Program-made: the position numbers and the translations under genes
The notes under the pieces: model-generated
Databases searched by the model: none
Told to the model about the DNA's origin: nothing
What the model saw: only the letters and a program-made list of their open reading frames with translations
Shown here: positions 13,752-17,594 of the stretch, piece by piece
Numbering within the stretch: position 1 is the stretch's first letter
Layout of the letters: every line of letters begins with the position of its first letter
DNA from: DATAAM01 sp036260075
Lineage (GTDB): Bacteria; Actinomycetota; Acidimicrobiia; Acidimicrobiales; JAHWLA01
Length of the DNA: 17,594 bases
Direction: 5' to 3'
NCBI GenBank assembly: GCA_036260075.1
Contig: DATAAM010000132.1
Span: forward strand, 1 to 17,594

Positions 13752-14174
13752 CTAGTCGCCGCCGCCGCGGCGGATGCCTGCGGCCCGCAGCACGCCTGCG
13801 TCGACGCCCGCCTCGCGCCACGCCGCATAGGTGATGCCCTTGCGGCGGCCGTAGTCTTTCGCCGCCTTCACGAAGGCTTCCTCGAGGGCGCCCAGGTCGA
13901 CGGCATTCTCCTTGCCCGCCAGCTCGGCCTGGAGGTTCATGCGCTCTTGGACGAGCTGGAGGCGCGACAACGGATCGGCGTCGGGCAGGCGCGATTCGAT
14001 GTCGGCCAGCCGCTTTTTGATCGATTCCGTCGTCCGCTTGCGACCCCGCTTCGGGCGATGGGCTTCGAGTGCTTCCAGGTACCGGCGCACAGCTCGACCC
14101 TGTTCACGGCCGATGGCCAGGGCCTCCTTGTGCTCCGCGGACATGCCAGGCTTGGCTCGCTTCTTGGGGGGCAT
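13752..14174 (-). CDS. Conserved basic coiled-coil protein, function unknown
   Basis: The 140-residue, Lys/Arg-rich protein starts MPPKKRAKPGMSAEHKEAL, continues GREQGRAVRRYLEALEAHRP and KRGRKRTTESIKKRLADIESRL (basic, helical), then a charged helix LQLVQERMNLQAELAGKE. It ends with DYGRRKGITYAAWREAGVDAGVLRAAGI, which looks like a small helical module of the SAP/Rho-N type. I recognise the pattern from many actinobacterial genomes, always unannotated; a nucleic-acid-binding role is suggested by charge and the end module but not shown. It lies between purQ and purL on the opposite strand. A good promoter ends 6 bases before its ATG, so the mRNA is probably leaderless. Confidence 0.82.
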   Translation of the reverse strand: MPPKKRAKPGMSAEHKEALAIGREQGRAVRRYLEALEAHRPKRGRKRTTESIKKRLADIESRLPDADPLSRLQLVQERMNLQAELAGKENAVDLGALEEAFVKAAKDYGRRKGITYAAWREAGVDAGVLRAAGIRRGGGD

Positions 14175-14180
14175 GCACGA

Positions 14181-14209
14181 AGTATTGCCGGTTTCCGAAC
14201 CTTCTTCAA
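14181..14209 (-). promoter_or_regulatory. Promoter of the basic coiled-coil gene (leaderless)
   Basis: On the minus strand TTGAAG at 14209-14204 and AATACT at 14186-14181 are separated by 17 bp and occupy exactly -35 to -30 and -12 to -7 of the ATG at 14174. This is the best complete sigma-70-type promoter in the window. No ribosome binding site is present. Confidence 0.6.
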
Positions 14210-14284
14210 GTTTTTCGGACGCGCATTTGCACTATTGTTTGTCACCCGCGATGTGCGTTGGTCGGGCCGGGGCGACCGGGCGGT

Positions 14285-14290
14285 TACGGT
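14285..14290 (+). promoter_or_regulatory. Candidate -10 element TACGGT of purL
   Basis: TACGGT ends 7 bases before GTG 14298, which suggests a leaderless or near-leaderless purL mRNA. An alternative -10, TATTGT at 14233-14238, would give a leader of about 50 nt. Neither has a clear -35. Confidence 0.35.
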
Positions 14291-14297
14291 GGGGGAC

Positions 14298-16502
<2,205 letters not shown>

Positions 16503-16511
16503 CCTTCACGC

Positions 16512-17552
16512 ATGGAGCAGGACCCGGTCGTCCCCGGACTCGTCGAGCGGGTCGACCAGCTCACGGCGGCCGTGGCCGACCTGGGGTTCCGGCTCGACAC
16601 CCTGATCAGCTCCACGTCGGCCTTCCGCGACGCCGTGAGCGACCGCCTCACCGACTACGCCGACCTCGTGGCCCGCTGGAGCATGGAGGCCGAGGACAAC
16701 GTGGCCGCCTACCGCGACACGGTGGCGGGCCTGCCCGCGGCGGTGGCCGCCGAGCTGACGTCGGCGCTGGCCAAGGTGGAGCGCCGCACGGCCGAGGCCT
16801 TGGAAGCGCTGGAGGCAGCGGCCACCCGGCGGCTCGAGGCCGTGGGGCGCGAGGTGCGCGGGCTGCGGGAGGCGCTGGCCGAGGCCGCCGCCGACGAGGG
16901 CGACGGCGACCCCGTGGCCGACGCGCTGGCCGCTGTGCTGGCCGAGATGGCCTCGCTGCGCGAGCAGGTGCGGGCCGTCCCTCGGCCCGAGCCGGTGGAG
17001 ATCCCGCCGTTCCCGGAGATCCCCCCGCCGCCCGACCTGGCGCCGGTGGTGGCCGAGCTGGCAGCCGTGCGCGAGGAGCTGGCCGCCCTGCGGCCCGCCG
17101 AGGTCGACGCCACCGTGGAGGAGCTGCGAGGCCTGCGGCGCGAGATCGCCCGCTTGCCCCAGGGCCGTGAGGAGCTGGCGGCGCTGGCCGAGGAGGTTCG
17201 CGGGCTGCGGGGGGCAGTGGCGGAGGCGGCGGCCGACGAGGTGGAGGACGCCGAGGAGACGGAGGGCGCGCTCGAGGCCCTGACCGCCGAGGTGGCGGCG
17301 CTGCGGGAGGCGCTGGCCGCGATGCAGGTCCGCCTCGACGAGCGGCCCGCCATGCCGCCCGAGGTCACCGCGCTCACGGCCGAGCTCCAGGCGCTGCGGT
17401 CCGAGATGCAGGAGGCGCCCGACGCGCCCGAGGAGCGGGCGGCGCCGGTGGCCGCTCCGCCGCCCGACCTGGAGCCGATCCAGGACGCCATCGCCGAGCT
17501 CACCTTCGAGGTGCGGGCCTTGCGCAAGCGCCTCCGCCTCCGCGCCGAGTAG
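16512..17552 (+). CDS. Ala/Glu-rich repeat coiled-coil protein, function unknown
   Basis: The 346-residue soluble protein lies 9 bp after purL. It has no signal peptide or membrane segment. The first 110 residues (VERVDQLTAAVADLGFRLDTLIS, DYADLVARWSMEAEDNVAAYRDTV) are helical with heptad spacing. The rest is long coiled coil broken by Pro-rich hinges (PEPVEIPPFPEIPPPPDL at about 157-176, and APPPDL near 315-320). An internal duplication is visible: residues 114-129 and 228-243 are identical at 14 of 16 positions (EVRGLREALAEAAADE), and PPPDL followed by an AEL-VR-L-LR helix occurs at about 172 and 316. It ends in a basic RKRLRLRAE tail. The composition suggests a scaffold or structural protein; composition alone cannot assign a role. 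Confidence 0.78.
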   Translation: MEQDPVVPGLVERVDQLTAAVADLGFRLDTLISSTSAFRDAVSDRLTDYADLVARWSMEAEDNVAAYRDTVAGLPAAVAAELTSALAKVERRTAEALEALEAAATRRLEAVGREVRGLREALAEAAADEGDGDPVADALAAVLAEMASLREQVRAVPRPEPVEIPPFPEIPPPPDLAPVVAELAAVREELAALRPAEVDATVEELRGLRREIARLPQGREELAALAEEVRGLRGAVAEAAADEVEDAEETEGALEALTAEVAALREALAAMQVRLDERPAMPPEVTALTAELQALRSEMQEAPDAPEERAAPVAAPPPDLEPIQDAIAELTFEVRALRKRLRLRAE

Positions 17553-17561
17553 GCGGCCCGG

Positions 17562-17582
17562 CCCCCCTCGTTCTGGTGGGGG
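17562..17582 (+). terminator. Possible hairpin terminator at the window end
   Basis: CCCCC pairs with GGGGG at 17578-17582 around a loop of about 10 bases, 10 bases after the stop codon at 17552. No T-run follows. The loop holds CGTTCTGG, also found at the outer edge of the purS palindrome. Confidence 0.25.
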
Positions 17583-17594
17583 ATTCACGCGCTA

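Noticed and set aside
13728..14288. N-terminal extension of PurL in the same open frame
   Set aside because: It overlaps the minus-strand basic protein and its promoter, has no PurL homology, and PurL motifs start right after 14298.

Overview
The window is GC-rich bacterial chromosome with codon third positions almost always G or C. Tight ATGA start/stop overlaps, an EtfD-like iron-sulfur oxidoreductase, a separate purS-purQ-purL set and several start codons that appear leaderless all suggest a high-GC actinobacterium. Acidimicrobiia (the Iamia/Ilumatobacter side) is my best guess; it is an inference from gene content, not a computed placement.

Layout. Positions 1-813: the start of a leftward regulator-like gene diverges from a rightward single-domain cyclic-nucleotide-binding protein, and both have a TAGGTT -10 element at the same distance from the start codon. 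Positions 865-3114: a large membrane-anchored iron-sulfur oxidoreductase of the EtfD/HdrD type. Positions 3121-4105: a divergent pair, a 90-residue receiver-like protein without a phosphorylatable Asp and a complete NarL/LuxR-type response regulator. Positions 4108-6408: an 18-bp near-palindrome, a long leader and three secreted proteins in one operon that share modules with one another. Positions 6438-7253: a terminator-like hairpin, tRNA-Gly(CCC) and a RelE/ParE-Phd toxin-antitoxin pair ending 7 bp from the tRNA. Positions 7395-7637: a small two-segment membrane protein.

Positions 7685-16502 hold a purine cluster: purA, purD, purE, purB, purC, purS, purQ, then a leftward basic coiled-coil protein, then purL with its own likely promoter. 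Six of these proteins (D, SQL acting as one complex, E, C, B) work in the route to IMP, and PurA with PurB converts IMP to AMP. purF, purM, purK, purN and purH are not in the window. The place after purL is taken by a 346-residue Ala/Glu-rich repeat coiled-coil protein.

The most interesting items are: (1) a perfect 24-bp inverted repeat that forms the 3' end of purS and extends PurS by about 20 residues; (2) a response regulator whose candidate operator sits at -42.5 of a secreted-protein operon and recurs as a half-site at its own start; (3) the module-shuffled secreted trio; (4) a PurD shortened in its N-domain with an altered ATP-grasp glycine motif; and (5) repeated leaderless gene starts.
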